Source: Acidobacteriota bacterium
Lineage (GTDB): Bacteria > Acidobacteriota > Vicinamibacteria > Marinacidobacterales > Marinacidobacteraceae
Direction of reading: 5' to 3'
Assembly: GCA_022828085.1 (NCBI GenBank)
Contig: JAJEIY010000035.1
Location: forward strand, 1-52,542
Length of the DNA stretch: 52,542 nt
In this document: one piece after another, positions 52,353-52,542 of the stretch
Layout of the letters: each line of letters begins with the position of its first letter
Numbering within the stretch: position 1 is the stretch's first letter
Position numbers and translations under genes: made by a program
The notes under the pieces: generated by a model
The model's database searches: none
What the model saw: the letters and a program-made list of their open reading frames with translations, nothing else
Told to the model about the DNA's origin: nothing

Positions 52353-52423
52353 TCACCGCCCGGCAGGCGGTGATCGCCCGCCTCCGGCGGGCGGTGCCGG
52401 TCTGAACCCGACTTCGCCACTTT
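52353..52423 (+). repeat. REP-like hairpins plus conserved 30-nt box (right copy)
   Basis: Two perfect stems: TCACCGCC/GGCGGTGA (52353-52373) and CGCCCGCC/GGCGGGCG with TCC loop (52375-52393). The 30-nt box (52394-52423) follows, identical in inverted orientation to 117-146. It begins about 30 bases after the Mrp stop. No gene is supported from here to the end of the window. Confidence 0.75.
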
Positions 52424-52542
52424 CGAAGGAAGAGGCGGTCGTTGGAGCTGAGTAAGGAGCGGAAGGTCGGCGGATTCGTGCCCGAAGTGGGCTGAAGGTG
52501 GCGATTTGAGGCCGCGAGAGGCCCCGGAAGAGGCTCTGAGTG

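Noticed and set aside
117..52423. The 30-nt edge repeats as att sites of a 52-kb island
   Set aside because: They are inverted, not direct; no integrase or tRNA is present; and they belong to a hairpin repeat family.

Overview
The window looks like chromosomal DNA from a high-GC (roughly two-thirds G+C by eye) diderm bacterium. TonB-dependent receptors, RND pumps, lipoprotein signals, a small beta-barrel protein and Tat-exported proteins all point to two membranes. The DUF1592-like cytochrome / DUF1552 / ankyrin set, a two-subunit KorAB, Ku with a stand-alone ligase, and an S9 peptidase next to TonB receptors fit an Acidobacteriota- or Gemmatimonadota-like heterotroph. That placement is inference; no rRNA, tRNA or ribosomal protein marker is present. 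There is no phage, CRISPR array or full-length insertion sequence.

Layout. 0.25-1.6 kb: lipoprotein serpin (-). 2.0-3.2 kb: Cys/Met-metabolism PLP enzyme (-). 3.2-13.2 kb (+): a tightly coupled envelope module of ECF sigma factor, anti-sigma factor, Spy/CpxP-like protein, RND pump, periplasmic adaptor and second RND pump. 13.4-16.1 kb: FprA-type ferredoxin-NADP reductase (+) converging on QueG (-). 16.5-22.7 kb (-): operon of a DUF1592-type c-type cytochrome, two small low-GC ORFs, a DUF1552 protein and an exported ankyrin protein. 22.8-26.9 kb (+): glycine C-acetyltransferase, PP-loop ATPase, DUF6580-like membrane protein, BtuF-like protein without a signal peptide, and a small four-Cys protein. 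27.0-29.6 kb: ClpB. 29.6-35.2 kb (-): MATE exporter, phosphotransferase-fold kinase, zinc-ribbon membrane protein, Tat-exported class V aminotransferase, membrane protein, and ErpA/IscA-type protein. 35.3-40.6 kb: PHP phosphoesterase (+), Rieske protein / GHMP kinase / beta-barrel protein (-), NUDIX hydrolase (+), ligase and Ku (-). 40.9-45.9 kb (+): KorA, KorB, S9 peptidase. 46.0-50.7 kb (-): two tandem TonB-dependent receptors of identical length. 50.9-52.3 kb: Mrp-type P-loop protein fused to DUF971.

The strongest non-gene signals are repeats. Two 185-bp copies of a TA-flanked, terminal-inverted-repeat element (a MITE) lie at 24859-25043 and 36123-36307 in opposite orientation, about 90% identical. 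The second supplies the TAA stop codons of both convergent neighbours, and the first encodes the last codons of the PP-loop ATPase. A separate REP-like family of GC-rich hairpins sits just 3' of several genes. Its stems change base pairs in a compensatory way, and one variant gives a perfect 30-nt inverted repeat between positions 117-146 and 52394-52423.

The best candidates for undescribed biology are the two small low-GC ORFs inside the DUF1592/DUF1552/ankyrin operon, the sigma-to-RND module (whose first pump has Pro at a proton-relay position and whose adaptor has a repeated C-terminal motif), and the PP-loop ATPase / DUF6580 / BtuF-like cluster.
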